Origin: JASDSY01 sp041441465
GTDB lineage: Bacteria > Muiribacteriota > UBA9980
Direction: 5' to 3'
NCBI GenBank assembly: GCA_041441465.1
Contig: JASDSY010000040.1
Coordinates: 179,979 to 243,978 of the forward strand
Length of the DNA stretch: 64,000 nt
In this document: one piece after another, positions 1 to 9,975 of the stretch
Layout: each line of letters begins with the position of its first letter
Numbering within the stretch: the stretch's first letter is position 1
Position numbers and translations under genes: made by a program
Notes under the pieces: model-generated
Told to the model about the DNA's origin: nothing
Database searches by the model: none
What the model saw: only the letters and a program-made list of their open reading frames with translations

Positions 1-278
1 TGGCTTCGTAATAATTTTATTGCGTCATCGAGAAATTTCGAGGCTGCTTTGGGATTGCCATTTTTTGCAGCCTCTCTCGATTTTGCGTCAAGCGCTTCTG
101 CGCTCGTTGTATCAAGGCCTTTGCTTTTTTGTTCCGTAAGTAGTTTTTGATAAATTTTTAATTTTTGTATCGCGTCTTCACTGCCGGGAGGTGCGGCATG
201 GGCTGTCACTGTTAAATTTAAAGCCGTAAAAGATAAAATAGAAAAAAATAAAATAAAATAAAATTTTAAAATCCGCAT
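1..278 (-). CDS. Secreted protein of unknown function, 3' end cut off by window edge
   Basis: The frame is open from an ATG at 278 to the window edge, giving the first 92 codons. An AGGAGG ribosome binding site lies about 9 bases upstream of the ATG. Residues 1-30 form a clear Sec signal peptide: a basic start, a Phe/Leu/Ile-rich core and a probable cleavage after AHA. The mature part is a charged, Ala/Lys/Gln-rich, predicted helical segment with several short A-x-K patterns. I do not recognise a family. It lies 65 bases downstream of the kinase at 344-3205 on the same strand and could be co-transcribed with it. Confidence 0.75.
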   Translation of the reverse strand, partial: MRILKFYFILFFSILSFTALNLTVTAHAAPPGSEDAIQKLKIYQKLLTEQKSKGLDTTSAEALDAKSREAAKNGNPKAASKFLDDAIKLLRS

Positions 279-343
279 TTAAAAATTCCTCCTTATATTA
301 AAGAACAAAAAAATATAGTATTTTTATGAATTATTATTATTAT

Positions 344-3205
344 TTAGCTTTTTAATTTCATATGTTTGTTGAATATCTCTATCAATTCTTTTTTTCGGTA
401 TGGTTTGCGTAAACTATCTGTAAATCCATATAATTCCGGGTTAGATATTATCGGATCTTCCGAATAGCCGCTTGATGCTAAAACTGGAATATCTGGAAAA
501 TACTTGGATATTATATTTACTGCGTCTTTGCCGCCGATTCCGCCGGGAATTGTTAGGTCGAGTATTGCGGCGTCTATTTTTTGATTTGATTTAAAAAGTT
601 TTTCACAAATAATTCCGACTTCTTTGCCGTTTTTTGCTGTTAATACTTCGTAACCCATATTTTTAAGCATTTCACTGGTAAGTTCAATAATAAACTCTTC
701 GTCATCCATTATTAGTATTTGGCCGTTTCCATTATGAATTTGTATGTTTTCGATATCTATTTTTAGTTCGTTTTGCTGCGAAGCCGGCAAATATATATGA
801 AAGGTACTGCCTTTCCCGACTTCTGAGTTTACGTCTATATAACCGTCATGTTTTTGAAGTATAGAATAGCAGGTCGCCAGACCGAGGCCGTTGCCTTTGG
901 GCTTGGTAGTGAAAAAAGGATCAAAAATACGGTTTATAAATTCACTTGGAATTCCCGGGCCGTTGTCGGATATTGATATATGAACATAATAACCAGGTTT
1001 CAGTTCAAAATTATTTTTAGTGTTCGTAACGAAATTATCTGCCGATATTATTATTTTTCCGCCTGATATCATGGCCTGCTTAGCATTTATTATTATGTTA
1101 TCTATTACCTGGCTTATTTGATTTGTGTCGAAATCGCAAAGCCACAAATTTTCTATTATATCGTACTGGCAAACGACGTTAGAACCCGATAGAATAAATG
1201 AAACATTTTCTTTTATAACATTTTCAATTTTCCCTGTTTTTTTGACAGGGGCGCCGCCTTTGGAGAATGTAAGAAGTTGTTGCGTAAGGTCGCGGGCCCT
1301 GCCGTATACTGAAATTGACTTGTCTAAAAATTTCATTGTTTTGCTTTCAGGTTCGGAAGATTCACGTGCCATATCAAGGTACCCGAACAACCCGCTCAGC
1401 AAATTATTGAAATCATGAGCTATTCCTCCGGCCATAACTCCCAGTGAATTGAGTTTATCGGTTCTTATTATTTGATCTAAAAATTTTCTTTTTTCGGTTA
1501 TGTCACTGATTACTATAACGGTGCCTATCGTTTCGCTTGCCGAATTTTTTATTGGCGCTCCGCTGCCTGAAATTAATATTTCTTTGCCTGATTTTGATAT
1601 CAATATCATGTCGTTTGGGATATTTATTATATCGCCGGTTGAGATAATTTGAGAAATTATATTAACTATCGGCAAACGATTTTTTTGGTTAAAAACTTTG
1701 AATATTGAAAGAAGAGGCACATTTTTACATTCTTTTTGAGTCCAGCCTGTAAGCTCTTCAGCTACTTTATTCATAATAACTATATTTCCGCTTATATCTG
1801 TCGTTATAACGCCCTCGCCCATGCAGCGCAGCGTTACCGCAAGTCGTTCTTTTTCGGCTGCGATTTTTTCATCGGCAAGTTTGCGTTCCGTGATGTTTTG
1901 CGCAAAAACAAGCGCTCCGTTGCTGCCCTGATAATTAAAAGGTATTGCGGAAAACTCAGCGTCTATATAGGTGCCGTCGACTTTCATTATTTTTTCTTCC
2001 AAAGTTGGGACATTCTGAAAATTTTCATTTAGTGTTTTGATTCGTTGAAGAACTATTTCACGGTAATCGGGATGAAAGAAATCTATTACTTTTTTTCCTA
2101 AAATTTGATTTGCGTTTGCCGCTCCGAAAAGTTCAAGAGCGGATTTATTTAGATACCTGAATTCGCCGCGAGTTTGTATGAATAAAGCTCCCGGCATTTT
2201 TTCGACAAGCGCTCTGAAATATTCTTCGCTCTCGCGTAATTTGGTTTCGGCATCTTTACGTATCTTATTCAAATCAAGGTTGTATAGCGCGAACGAAATA
2301 TTTTCTATTATTTCTTCGAATAATTCTTTCTCTTCTATTTTAAATGAAAAATCATTATTGACAGTAATAGTAAGTAAACCATAAATTTTTTCGTCATATT
2401 TTAAAACACTGCTCACTCGTAAATAATTTGGCAAGCGCATAGCCATCGGACAATCTCCGCATTCCAAGACTGCATTATTAATTATTTCTATTTTTTGTGA
2501 ATCAAGAGTTTTTTTTACGCAACATGGAAATTTATTTTTTTTTAATGATTCGCATAAAGCGTCGAATTCTTTGCTTGTATTAGATGACGATATTTTTATT
2601 ACGTTCATGTTGTCGTCAAAAAGGGTAATCCAGCAATTAAGGTATCCAAGTATGGAGGCAAGGTTGCTGCATATTTTATCTATAAGGCTTTGTTCATTAT
2701 TTTCTTTGGTTATAAGCTCATTTACATTGCGGATTGCCGATAGAATTTTCTTTATATTTCTTTCGCGTTCTTGAAAAATTTTATGCTCTGTAATATCCTG
2801 GCTGATTCCCATTATTATTTTATTATCGCAATTAGAATCCTGAACCATTTTGCCGTATGAACTTATCCACATGATATTTTTATCATGCAGCACAACACGG
2901 TAAATGCAGCCGAAATCGACTCCAGTTTTTTTTGTTATATTAATTTTTTTTATGAATTTTTCTCTGTCTTCGATATGGATGATGGACAGCACATCTTTAA
3001 GATTATAAATTAGTTTATTTTTGGGAATATCGGCGAAAATTTTACTTGGAGCTGTAAATGTCATTTTTTCGGTAATGAGGTCTAAACGCCACATTTCAAT
3101 CTGCGAAGATTGAAGAGCGAGATCTATATGCTCATTAAGACGAGTTTTATTATCAAATTTATTTCTCAAAAATATATTTTTTCTTTTAAATCTATTATTT
3201 TTCAT
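344..3205 (-). CDS. Cytoplasmic hybrid histidine kinase (PAS-GAF-PAS-PAS-HisKA-HATPase-REC)
   Basis: This 953-residue hybrid sensor kinase has no convincing membrane segment, so it probably senses in the cytoplasm. Domains in order: PAS/PAC about 25-145 ending in DITEH, GAF about 160-310, PAS about 325-445 ending in NITERK, PAS about 455-575 ending in DITEKR, HisKA around GGIAHDFNN with phospho-acceptor His597, HATPase with an N box near 703-712, DNGPG at about 747-751 and GNGLGLA at about 771-777, and a C-terminal receiver with Asp883 in LDLTIPGG. The AHDFNN H-box is typical of PAS-hybrid kinases of the NtrB-like branch. The receiver probably takes phosphate from His597 within the protein. 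No partner regulator is adjacent. The GAF domain carries several Cys residues (CC near 228, then ECGDC), which might be redox or metal related; that is inference. Confidence 0.93.
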   Translation of the reverse strand: MKNNRFKRKNIFLRNKFDNKTRLNEHIDLALQSSQIEMWRLDLITEKMTFTAPSKIFADIPKNKLIYNLKDVLSIIHIEDREKFIKKINITKKTGVDFGCIYRVVLHDKNIMWISSYGKMVQDSNCDNKIIMGISQDITEHKIFQERERNIKKILSAIRNVNELITKENNEQSLIDKICSNLASILGYLNCWITLFDDNMNVIKISSSNTSKEFDALCESLKKNKFPCCVKKTLDSQKIEIINNAVLECGDCPMAMRLPNYLRVSSVLKYDEKIYGLLTITVNNDFSFKIEEKELFEEIIENISFALYNLDLNKIRKDAETKLRESEEYFRALVEKMPGALFIQTRGEFRYLNKSALELFGAANANQILGKKVIDFFHPDYREIVLQRIKTLNENFQNVPTLEEKIMKVDGTYIDAEFSAIPFNYQGSNGALVFAQNITERKLADEKIAAEKERLAVTLRCMGEGVITTDISGNIVIMNKVAEELTGWTQKECKNVPLLSIFKVFNQKNRLPIVNIISQIISTGDIINIPNDMILISKSGKEILISGSGAPIKNSASETIGTVIVISDITEKRKFLDQIIRTDKLNSLGVMAGGIAHDFNNLLSGLFGYLDMARESSEPESKTMKFLDKSISVYGRARDLTQQLLTFSKGGAPVKKTGKIENVIKENVSFILSGSNVVCQYDIIENLWLCDFDTNQISQVIDNIIINAKQAMISGGKIIISADNFVTNTKNNFELKPGYYVHISISDNGPGIPSEFINRIFDPFFTTKPKGNGLGLATCYSILQKHDGYIDVNSEVGKGSTFHIYLPASQQNELKIDIENIQIHNGNGQILIMDDEEFIIELTSEMLKNMGYEVLTAKNGKEVGIICEKLFKSNQKIDAAILDLTIPGGIGGKDAVNIISKYFPDIPVLASSGYSEDPIISNPELYGFTDSLRKPYRKKELIEIFNKHMKLKS

Positions 3206-3483
3206 AAATATTTTTTAATTATTAAAATCCAAAAATTGTAAATGCGTTTTTGTATGAAATACATTTTAAAATTTAACAATATTTTTAATTATACAACATT
3301 TTTGATAAAAATATAATATCATTATAAAAAAATATGAAAAAATCTTAATAATAATTCTTAAATAAAATTATTTTTGATAAAAATAGTCTTGTAAAAAAAT
3401 GGTTATAAATCTTTAATTAAATAAAAATGTTGTTTTAATAATTATTTGAAGTGTTTAAAGTGGATTTTTTTAATCTTTTAATG

Positions 3484-3511
3484 TTGACTTTTAAATAAAA
3501 TATGTTATAAT
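3484..3511 (+). promoter_or_regulatory. Sigma-70-type promoter before the acetyltransferase
   Basis: TTGACT at 3484-3489 and a perfect TATAAT at 3506-3511 are separated by 16 bases. The predicted start near 3518 leaves a leader of about 175 nt before the gene at 3695. The rest of the 3206-3694 gap is very AT-rich and shows nothing else I can name. Confidence 0.6.
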
Positions 3512-3694
3512 TTTTTGTTGTTTTTTTCGAAAATAACAATTTATATGTTTCTTTTAATAAAAGAAATCGATATATTTTTATTTATTTAATGTTAATATCT
3601 GGAAAAAGAATTAAGGCTTTCTTTATGGCTGCCGGAAAGCATATACGCATTTTTAGTTTTTGGGTTCATATTGAAATTTGATTTGAGGTAGAAA

Positions 3695-4594
3695 ATGTAC
3701 GAATGCAGGACCCTTGAAAATATTGAATTTGAAGTATTACACGGTGCTTTTTTAAGGGCATTTTCAGATTATACTATTAAAATCGATATGCCGTTTGAAA
3801 AATTTAAAAATATGCTTATAAGGCGCGGATATTTTCCTGAGTTTTCTGTTGGTACTTTTGTGAATGGTGATCTTATAGGATTTATTTTTAATGGTTATCG
3901 TAACTGGCGTGGAATGCCGTCATTATATGATGTAGGCACAGGCGTTGTTCCAGAATACAGGCAAAAAGGAATAACGGGGAAAGCGTTTGAACGTATCGCG
4001 GGAATAGTAAAAGAAAAAAATATCAGTCAGTATGTGCTCGAGGTAATACAAACAAATTCAGCAGCCGTTGAGTTATATAAAAAGCAGGGTTTTGAAGTTA
4101 CTCGAAATTTTGATTGCTTCCAGTTGAAAAAAAATGATTTTAATTATAATTTTGTAAGCCGCGGCAGCGCATTTCCGAATGAATTGGTATTGAAGAAGAA
4201 TTTTATTATCAGATTTCCCGCGCGGCTTTCAACTGAGGAATTTGAGCGTTTTTCTATATTTACAGATGATATGCCCTCTTGGCAGAATTCTTTTGAATCA
4301 ATACATTCGACTCTAGATAATTTTATTTATGTAGTTGTCGAAGGTACAGATGAAACGGCCGGCTATGGAATAATAGAAAAAATGACCGGCGATATACCGC
4401 AGCTGGCGGTTAATAAAAAATATAGAGGCCATGGCGTCGGCGCAGCTATTTTGACAGCGCTCATAAATAAGACGGAATCCGAAAAAATTACTGTTATCAA
4501 TGTTAATTCCGAAAATAAAACATTGCGTGAGTTTTTAAAAAAGAACGGTTTTAATTGTTTTTGCTCGCAGTATGAAATGCAGTTGAAATTTTAA
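3695..4594 (+). CDS. Tandem GNAT N-acetyltransferase
   Basis: This 299-residue protein holds two GNAT folds. The first (about 1-145) has the acetyl-CoA pyrophosphate-binding motif RQKGITG near 92-98, followed by a helix and the NSAAVELYKKQGF segment typical of the GNAT C-terminal strand. The second (about 165-299) is shorter and carries RGHGVGA near 245-251. Family knowledge: these enzymes move acetyl from acetyl-CoA to an amine, and the substrate cannot be read from sequence. Double-GNAT proteins usually keep one catalytic half, and the first motif here looks the more complete. A GAGG ribosome binding site precedes the ATG. The gene ends 5 bases from the convergent kinase at 4600. Confidence 0.88.
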   Translation: MYECRTLENIEFEVLHGAFLRAFSDYTIKIDMPFEKFKNMLIRRGYFPEFSVGTFVNGDLIGFIFNGYRNWRGMPSLYDVGTGVVPEYRQKGITGKAFERIAGIVKEKNISQYVLEVIQTNSAAVELYKKQGFEVTRNFDCFQLKKNDFNYNFVSRGSAFPNELVLKKNFIIRFPARLSTEEFERFSIFTDDMPSWQNSFESIHSTLDNFIYVVVEGTDETAGYGIIEKMTGDIPQLAVNKKYRGHGVGAAILTALINKTESEKITVINVNSENKTLREFLKKNGFNCFCSQYEMQLKF

Positions 4595-4599
4595 AAAAG

Positions 4600-7500
4600 T
4601 TATAATTTTAATTTTTTTATTTCTTGAGTTAACATGTCTATTTCATATTTAAGTTTTTCAAACAAATTTAATGCGCCTTCTGTTATTCCATTTTTTCCCA
4701 TTATTTCAAGTTCAGATAAAATATTTACGGCTTGCGCTGCGCCGAGCACAAGTACCGCTCCTTTGAATTTGTGCGCTGAAAATCTGAGCTTTTGGGCGTC
4801 ACGCATATTAATAGCCGCAGATATTTCATGGATATTATTTTTATAGTCGGCGTTGAATGTTGAAATGTAAATTTTCATAAGTTCATTCTGGCCGTCCGTA
4901 TATTTTTTAAATTTTTCGACATCGAATATATCGCGGTTTATCATGCTGCCGTTTTTTATGGATGAAGCCATGGGGTTATTATTTTCAAGATGTTCATTAA
5001 ATAAAATATATTTTTTCAATATTATTTTTAATGATTCAAATTCTATAGGTTTGGACAGGTAATCGTCCATGCCTGCCGCAAGGCATTTTTCCCTTTCGCC
5101 TTTAATTACTCCAGCCGTTAAAGCGATGATGGGAACATGCCCGCCGGCTTCGTTTTCTATTGCTCTGATTTTAGCGGTTGCCGTATATCCGTCCATTTCA
5201 GGCATCTGTATGTCCATGAAAATAATGTCAGGCCTGTATTTTTGGAATTTATCGACAGCTTCCAGTCCTGTTGCGGCTTCTATTAACTGCGCATTAGAGA
5301 TATTTTTAACGATAACAGCCTTGGTAAGGTTCATATTCATTGCTACGTCATCGACTATTAAAATTTTTTTACCGCTTTCGAGGCCGGCATACAATTCTGC
5401 CGGGGCAATAGATATATTGTTGCGAATTTCATCTGATGTTTTTAAAGGTTCCTTTACTGTGCAAAGAGTTTTATAGAGATCGATTGTTTTAACAGGTTTA
5501 ACAAGTTTAAAACGAACTCCAAGACTGACGCACTCATCGTGGATAGCGGCCGCGTCATTTGAGCTGTATATTAATATTTCAGGAGTTTTTTCTTCCGCCG
5601 GCTGATAGTTTTTTCTTATCATTCTTATTGTTTCTATTCCATTCATGTACGGCATATTATAATCGATGATAATTATATCAAAAGATTCTGATTTCGCGAT
5701 TTTTTCAAGCGCTTCAAATCCGGTGGAGGCGCATTGTGCCTCGATATGCCAATTAGTAAACATTTGTAACAAAATCGTCCGGTTATTTTCATTGTCGTCG
5801 ACTATCAATGCGCGTCTTATGTCTTTAATTTTTCCGGTCGGAAGCGGTTCTGTATTTTCGAATGTTGTTATGATTGAGAAGTAAAATTTGCTTCCTTTGC
5901 CGGTATCGCTTTCAAGTTGTATAGGGCCTCCGAGCTTTTCTGAAAGCATATTTGAAATGACCAGGCCGAGTCCGCTTCCGCCGAATTTACGCGTAGTGGA
6001 AGGATCCGCCTGTGAAAAAGCTTTAAATAATCTGCTTTGATTGGATTTTGAGATTCCGATGCCGGTATCGCGCACCGAGAAAATGAATTTGCCGGTATTG
6101 ACATTTGTATTTTGGCACGGCTCGAATTTAACTGAGATTTCGATTTCGCCTTTTTCAGTGAATTTGACGGCATTGCTCGCTAAATTGACAAGTATTTGCC
6201 TGAGTCTTACAGGATCAGTTATGATATAACGCGGTGTGTCGGCCGGTATGTTTAAGAGCAGTTCGAGTCCTTTTTGAGTTGCCCCGAATTTTATGACATC
6301 GATAGTTTGCTCAAGAAGCTCGATAACATCTGTATTTATCATTTCCAATTCCAGTTTTCCGGCTTCGATTTTTGAAAAGTCCAGAATGTCGTTTATTATC
6401 CCGAGCAGGGTATGCGCTGAGGTATTGGCATTTTGCGCATATTGTTTCTGAACAGGGTTTAGTTTTGTTTCTATAAGTAATCCCGTAAATCCTATGACTC
6501 CGTTCAAGGGTGTCCTTATTTCATGGCTCATATTGGCGAGAAATTCAGATTTTGATATATTCGCGTTTTGGGCTTCCGCTTCGGCTTTTTTTATATCGGT
6601 TATATCCCAGTTTGTTCCTATTATTCGTGCAGGCGACCCGGTTTCGTCATTTAAAACCAATCCTAATGCTCTGATATTTCGTATGGTGCCGTCAGGCCTG
6701 ATAATTCGGAATTCGGTGTCGAATTCTTTTTCGCCGCGTATCGCCTGTTTGCATTCAGTATCGCAGCGTGTCAGATCGTCCGGATGGATTCCGGCCAGCC
6801 AGCTTTTATAGATATTATCGAATTTTTCTTTCGAAATTCCGTAAAGCGAGAACATTTGATCGTCCCATGATAATTTATCATTTTTTATATCTAATTCCCA
6901 GATTCCTATTTTACCGGCTTTTAAAGCTAACGCCAGCCTGTTTGTTAATTGCGCTAATTTTTCTTCAGTGCGCTTACGCTCTGTGATGTCTATAAACGTT
7001 ACCACTGCCCCGACGATTTTGCCTTCCTGGAAAAGAGGATATGACCAATATTCAGCCGGAAATGAAGTGCCGTCCGACCGCCACAGTACTTCGTCGTCGA
7101 CATGCGTTCCTATGCCTTCACGAAAAGCTTTGAAAATTCTGCATGTTTCAATTAAAAATGGACTGCCGTCAGCGTGTTTTGAATGTATTTGCATGTGCAT
7201 ATTCCGGCCTATTAATTCTTCTTGATTTGAGTAACCGAGCAGCCTGATGCATGTATTATTGCAAAAAGTGCACTTGCCGTTCATATCGATTCCATATACG
7301 GCTTCCGCCATCGAATCAAGCAGGAGTCTCTGCATGCCTTCGCTGTTTTTCAGTTCTTCTGTAAGCTGCGCCGCTATTTTTCTTGCATTTTTTTGCGTAT
7401 TAAATAATGAAAATGCCAGGCCGAACAGCAGAAAACTTATTGCAAGGCCGCCTGACAATACGAACCAGACCTGGCTGTATTTGGCAGTTGAAGCGAGTCC

Positions 7501-8490
7501 GCCGAGCTGTGTGATGAGCAGCGTCCAGCGCCTTCCGGCGAAATCTATTGGAATTATTCGGCTGACGTTTTTGGCTGCCGTCAAAGTTTTATCTTCGGTG
7601 CTCTGGCTGTTATACAGCAAATTTTCACCAGATAATGTGCTGCCGTCATAAATTTGCAAATAAATATGCCGGTCGGACTGCTTGACATCCCAGCCGCGCA
7701 GTGTGCTGCGCATGAGGTCGGTCATCCTGTAAGGTGTGTAAACCCAGCCGTAAATTGCATTGCGTCGTTGTTCGACAGTATCGATAGTCATTCCATGCCG
7801 GTACAGCGGAAAGTACATTAGTGCTCCTGCCTGGATATCTTTGTCCGTTTCCTGCACTAAAGTCACTTTTCCAGTCATGGCGATCGTATTTTCATCGCGC
7901 GCGCGTTCCATCGCCTTCCGGCGGACTGATTCCGTAAACATGTCATAGCCGAAAGCGCGTAAGTTTCTGTCTTTAAAAGGTTCGATATATTTTATGGCTG
8001 TATAAAATTCTCTTTCGCCAGCCGGTTTAACCTGATAATCAGGAAAACCTTCGCTTTGGATTTCCTGTATGTGCTGATTCAGTTGTGATTTGGGGATTAA
8101 AGCGGTAAAGCCGATGCCTTGAATTCCAGGCAGTTTTTTTTCGATCTGCAGACGGTCGATGAAGCCATGCCATTCTTTACGCGTAACAATTTCCGAATTA
8201 TCAAAAAATCCGGCGCCGCTTCGCAATATAAGTTCGCAGGCGTTCAGGCGGTCTATAATATTATTATGTATTTCATTGCAGGTAAAATCAAATTCGTGCT
8301 GTTCGGTAAGTTCGACGTCTTCTTTGATATGAAACGTGGCAGCGATGGTTATGGCCAGGCTTATTGCCAGAAGTGCGAACACTCCGGACAGATTGATCGG
8401 CAGCCTGCGCATTGCGAGTTTATACCATGATTCTGATTCGGCAAATGTGTTTATTGGCGTGATGTTATTTTCTCGCTTATTTGATGTCAT
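4600..8490 (-). CDS. CHASE-domain hybrid histidine kinase with two receivers and HPt
   Basis: This 1296-residue membrane hybrid kinase has a first transmembrane helix at about 33-53, a periplasmic CHASE-type sensor at about 80-310 (including FDNSEIVTRKEW and GIQGIGF), and a second helix at about 341-363. Then come PAS about 385-505 (DITERK), PAS about 520-635 (DITDIK), HisKA with LANMSHEIRTPLNG (His656), HATPase (N box near 770, DTGIGI near 808, GGSGLGL near 838-844), receiver 1 with Asp943, receiver 2 with Asp1093 and a C-terminal HPt with His1240 in SAHKFKGA. The BarA/TorS-like layout implies a His-Asp-His relay ending on the HPt. The final response regulator is not in the window. CHASE domains bind small extracellular ligands (cytokinin-like molecules, peptides, amino-acid derivatives in known cases); the ligand here is unknown. 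Confidence 0.94.
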   Translation of the reverse strand: MTSNKRENNITPINTFAESESWYKLAMRRLPINLSGVFALLAISLAITIAATFHIKEDVELTEQHEFDFTCNEIHNNIIDRLNACELILRSGAGFFDNSEIVTRKEWHGFIDRLQIEKKLPGIQGIGFTALIPKSQLNQHIQEIQSEGFPDYQVKPAGEREFYTAIKYIEPFKDRNLRAFGYDMFTESVRRKAMERARDENTIAMTGKVTLVQETDKDIQAGALMYFPLYRHGMTIDTVEQRRNAIYGWVYTPYRMTDLMRSTLRGWDVKQSDRHIYLQIYDGSTLSGENLLYNSQSTEDKTLTAAKNVSRIIPIDFAGRRWTLLITQLGGLASTAKYSQVWFVLSGGLAISFLLFGLAFSLFNTQKNARKIAAQLTEELKNSEGMQRLLLDSMAEAVYGIDMNGKCTFCNNTCIRLLGYSNQEELIGRNMHMQIHSKHADGSPFLIETCRIFKAFREGIGTHVDDEVLWRSDGTSFPAEYWSYPLFQEGKIVGAVVTFIDITERKRTEEKLAQLTNRLALALKAGKIGIWELDIKNDKLSWDDQMFSLYGISKEKFDNIYKSWLAGIHPDDLTRCDTECKQAIRGEKEFDTEFRIIRPDGTIRNIRALGLVLNDETGSPARIIGTNWDITDIKKAEAEAQNANISKSEFLANMSHEIRTPLNGVIGFTGLLIETKLNPVQKQYAQNANTSAHTLLGIINDILDFSKIEAGKLELEMINTDVIELLEQTIDVIKFGATQKGLELLLNIPADTPRYIITDPVRLRQILVNLASNAVKFTEKGEIEISVKFEPCQNTNVNTGKFIFSVRDTGIGISKSNQSRLFKAFSQADPSTTRKFGGSGLGLVISNMLSEKLGGPIQLESDTGKGSKFYFSIITTFENTEPLPTGKIKDIRRALIVDDNENNRTILLQMFTNWHIEAQCASTGFEALEKIAKSESFDIIIIDYNMPYMNGIETIRMIRKNYQPAEEKTPEILIYSSNDAAAIHDECVSLGVRFKLVKPVKTIDLYKTLCTVKEPLKTSDEIRNNISIAPAELYAGLESGKKILIVDDVAMNMNLTKAVIVKNISNAQLIEAATGLEAVDKFQKYRPDIIFMDIQMPEMDGYTATAKIRAIENEAGGHVPIIALTAGVIKGEREKCLAAGMDDYLSKPIEFESLKIILKKYILFNEHLENNNPMASSIKNGSMINRDIFDVEKFKKYTDGQNELMKIYISTFNADYKNNIHEISAAINMRDAQKLRFSAHKFKGAVLVLGAAQAVNILSELEIMGKNGITEGALNLFEKLKYEIDMLTQEIKKLKL

Positions 8491-8791
8491 TGAAACCTCG
8501 TATAATAACTTGATATTGCTGCTAAAAATATTATAACCAGGCGGCCATTGCTATTTACTGTAGTGATTGAAATTTTTCAATTTATCGGTTCACTAAAAAA
8601 ATCTTTAAAGCAGATACTGCTTATAATGCTTTTAGATAATGTTCATAAACCTATATTTTAAAAATTATAAAGAACATATATTTTTATTTGCTTTATTACA
8701 GTCATTACTTATAAAGAATATATAATTAAATTAACATATATTTGCAGTTTCGTCAACTTAAAAAATAATTCGAAAAATAGTATTCGAAAAA
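8491..8791. other. AT-rich intergenic region before the assembly gap
   Basis: Upstream of the kinase start at 8490 lies very AT-rich DNA with no open frame of note. It should hold the kinase promoter on the minus strand, but I see no convincing -35/-10 pair. It ends in the repeat that abuts the N run. Confidence 0.6.
8768..8791. repeat. Left copy of 24-bp repeat bordering the gap
   Basis: The 24 bases ending at the N run contain two ATTCGAAAAA units spaced 14 bases apart. The same 24 bases recur immediately after the gap at 8892-8915. ATTCGAA is itself nearly palindromic. Confidence 0.9.
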
Positions 8792-8891
8792 NNNNNNNNN
8801 NNNNNNNNNNNNNNNNNNNNNNNNNNNNNNNNNNNNNNNNNNNNNNNNNNNNNNNNNNNNNNNNNNNNNNNNNNNNNNNNNNNNNNNNNNN
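8792..8891. other. Assembly gap, 100 N
   Basis: Exactly 100 Ns is a conventional placeholder length, so the real distance is unknown. Identical 24-mers on both sides suggest the two contigs overlap or break in a short tandem repeat. Confidence 0.98.
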
Positions 8892-8915
8892 ATTCGAAAA
8901 ATAGTATTCGAAAAA
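8892..8915. repeat. Right copy of 24-bp repeat bordering the gap
   Basis: Identical to 8768-8791. After this copy the sequence continues as unique AT-rich DNA. Confidence 0.9.
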
Positions 8916-8991
8916 AGAATCTATTTACAGAAGCGCTTATTTATGTTTTTTTTTGTTTTAATTAGAAAAAAATTATTTATTTGTAAATATC

Positions 8992-9053
8992 AAATGCCGT
9001 TTCATTATGAACATCGAAATTGAGAAATTTTATTTGTTCATTGAAACGGCATT
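8992..9053 (-). terminator. Probable terminator of the nitroreductase operon
   Basis: The arms at 8992-9004 (AAATGCCGTTTCA) and 9042-9053 are complementary over 12 bases. A second inner pairing (TGAACA with TGTTCA) shortens the loop. It lies about 70 bases past the stop of the minus-strand gene ending at 9123. The T-run after the hairpin is short, so its strength is uncertain. Confidence 0.5.
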
Positions 9054-9122
9054 ATTTGTTTAATTTATATATTAAGTCATAAATTTTCTAAGATAGTTTT
9101 TTAATTAATGAACTTAAATTCA

Positions 9123-9953
9123 TTATCTGTATTCCAGATTTATTTTGTTGCGTTTAGGTATTTGCTGGAATTTATATTTAGGATATCCGATCATCATAGA
9201 GCCAAGATAAGCCTGGCCTTTCGGCAGTTTTAAAAATTCAGTCAGAGGCGGCCAGTATGCGGCTGCAAACGATATGAACCCGCCCCAGCAGCAGCCGAGG
9301 CCGAGCGTCGGCGCGGCGAGCTCGAGATAAGAAAGCGCGATTGCAGCGTCAGTCTGGCAGATCGGTATTCCGGCCGGGCCGTATGTGATGGCGACATGAG
9401 GGGCCGAACGGCAAATTACGTCGATATTGGATTCATGAGCTGTAATATTGTATTCGAATCCCATTTCTTCGGCGAACGGGAATTTTTGATTTACACAGTC
9501 TTTCATCCAATCGATTACGATGGAAGCCAATTTTTTAACTTCTTCCGTATCGTATAATATCAGCCAGTTTATTTGTTGTCTGTTTACGCCGGTCGGCGCG
9601 TATCTTACCGTATCAAAAAGTTTGTTTAATTTTTCTTTCTCGACTGGTTTATCCAGGTAGTGCCTTATTGAGCGGCGCATTTTCATGTGGTATGATAACG
9701 AAGAGAAAACCAGGGGCATTTCAGGTGTAAGCCGCGGCACCTCGACAAGAAGCGGCCCTTCGACGCGTACGGCGTTATTAGGGCAGACGCTTTCACAATG
9801 GCCGCACTGGATACATGATTCGAGATTTTCTTTTGAAACTTCCGGCGGAGTGTTTTTATCTTTGATTTCGATTATTTCCATCGGGCAAATGCGTTTGCAT
9901 AAACCGCATTTAACGCATTTGGCATGATTAAATATTACCTGTTTCTGTTCCAT
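9123..9953 (-). CDS. Ferredoxin-fused nitroreductase
   Basis: This 276-residue protein joins an N-terminal 2x[4Fe-4S] ferredoxin module (CVKCGLCKRICP near 14-25 and CIQCGHCESVCP near 47-58) to a nitroreductase-family FMN domain starting around RRSIRHYLDKPV (about residue 93). APTGVNRQQ is the usual FMN-binding segment, and the GLGCCWGGF region is typical of ferredoxin-fused members. Family members reduce nitro groups, quinones or enones with electrons from low-potential donors. Here the fused ferredoxin implies that electrons enter through the clusters rather than from NAD(P)H directly. It is the last gene of an operon with the flavin-reductase-like gene (22-base gap) and the FMN reductase, facing an HxlR regulator. 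The physiological substrate is unknown. Confidence 0.92.
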   Translation of the reverse strand: MEQKQVIFNHAKCVKCGLCKRICPMEIIEIKDKNTPPEVSKENLESCIQCGHCESVCPNNAVRVEGPLLVEVPRLTPEMPLVFSSLSYHMKMRRSIRHYLDKPVEKEKLNKLFDTVRYAPTGVNRQQINWLILYDTEEVKKLASIVIDWMKDCVNQKFPFAEEMGFEYNITAHESNIDVICRSAPHVAITYGPAGIPICQTDAAIALSYLELAAPTLGLGCCWGGFISFAAAYWPPLTEFLKLPKGQAYLGSMMIGYPKYKFQQIPKRNKINLEYR

Positions 9954-9975
9954 CTTAATTGCTCCTTTTATTTTT

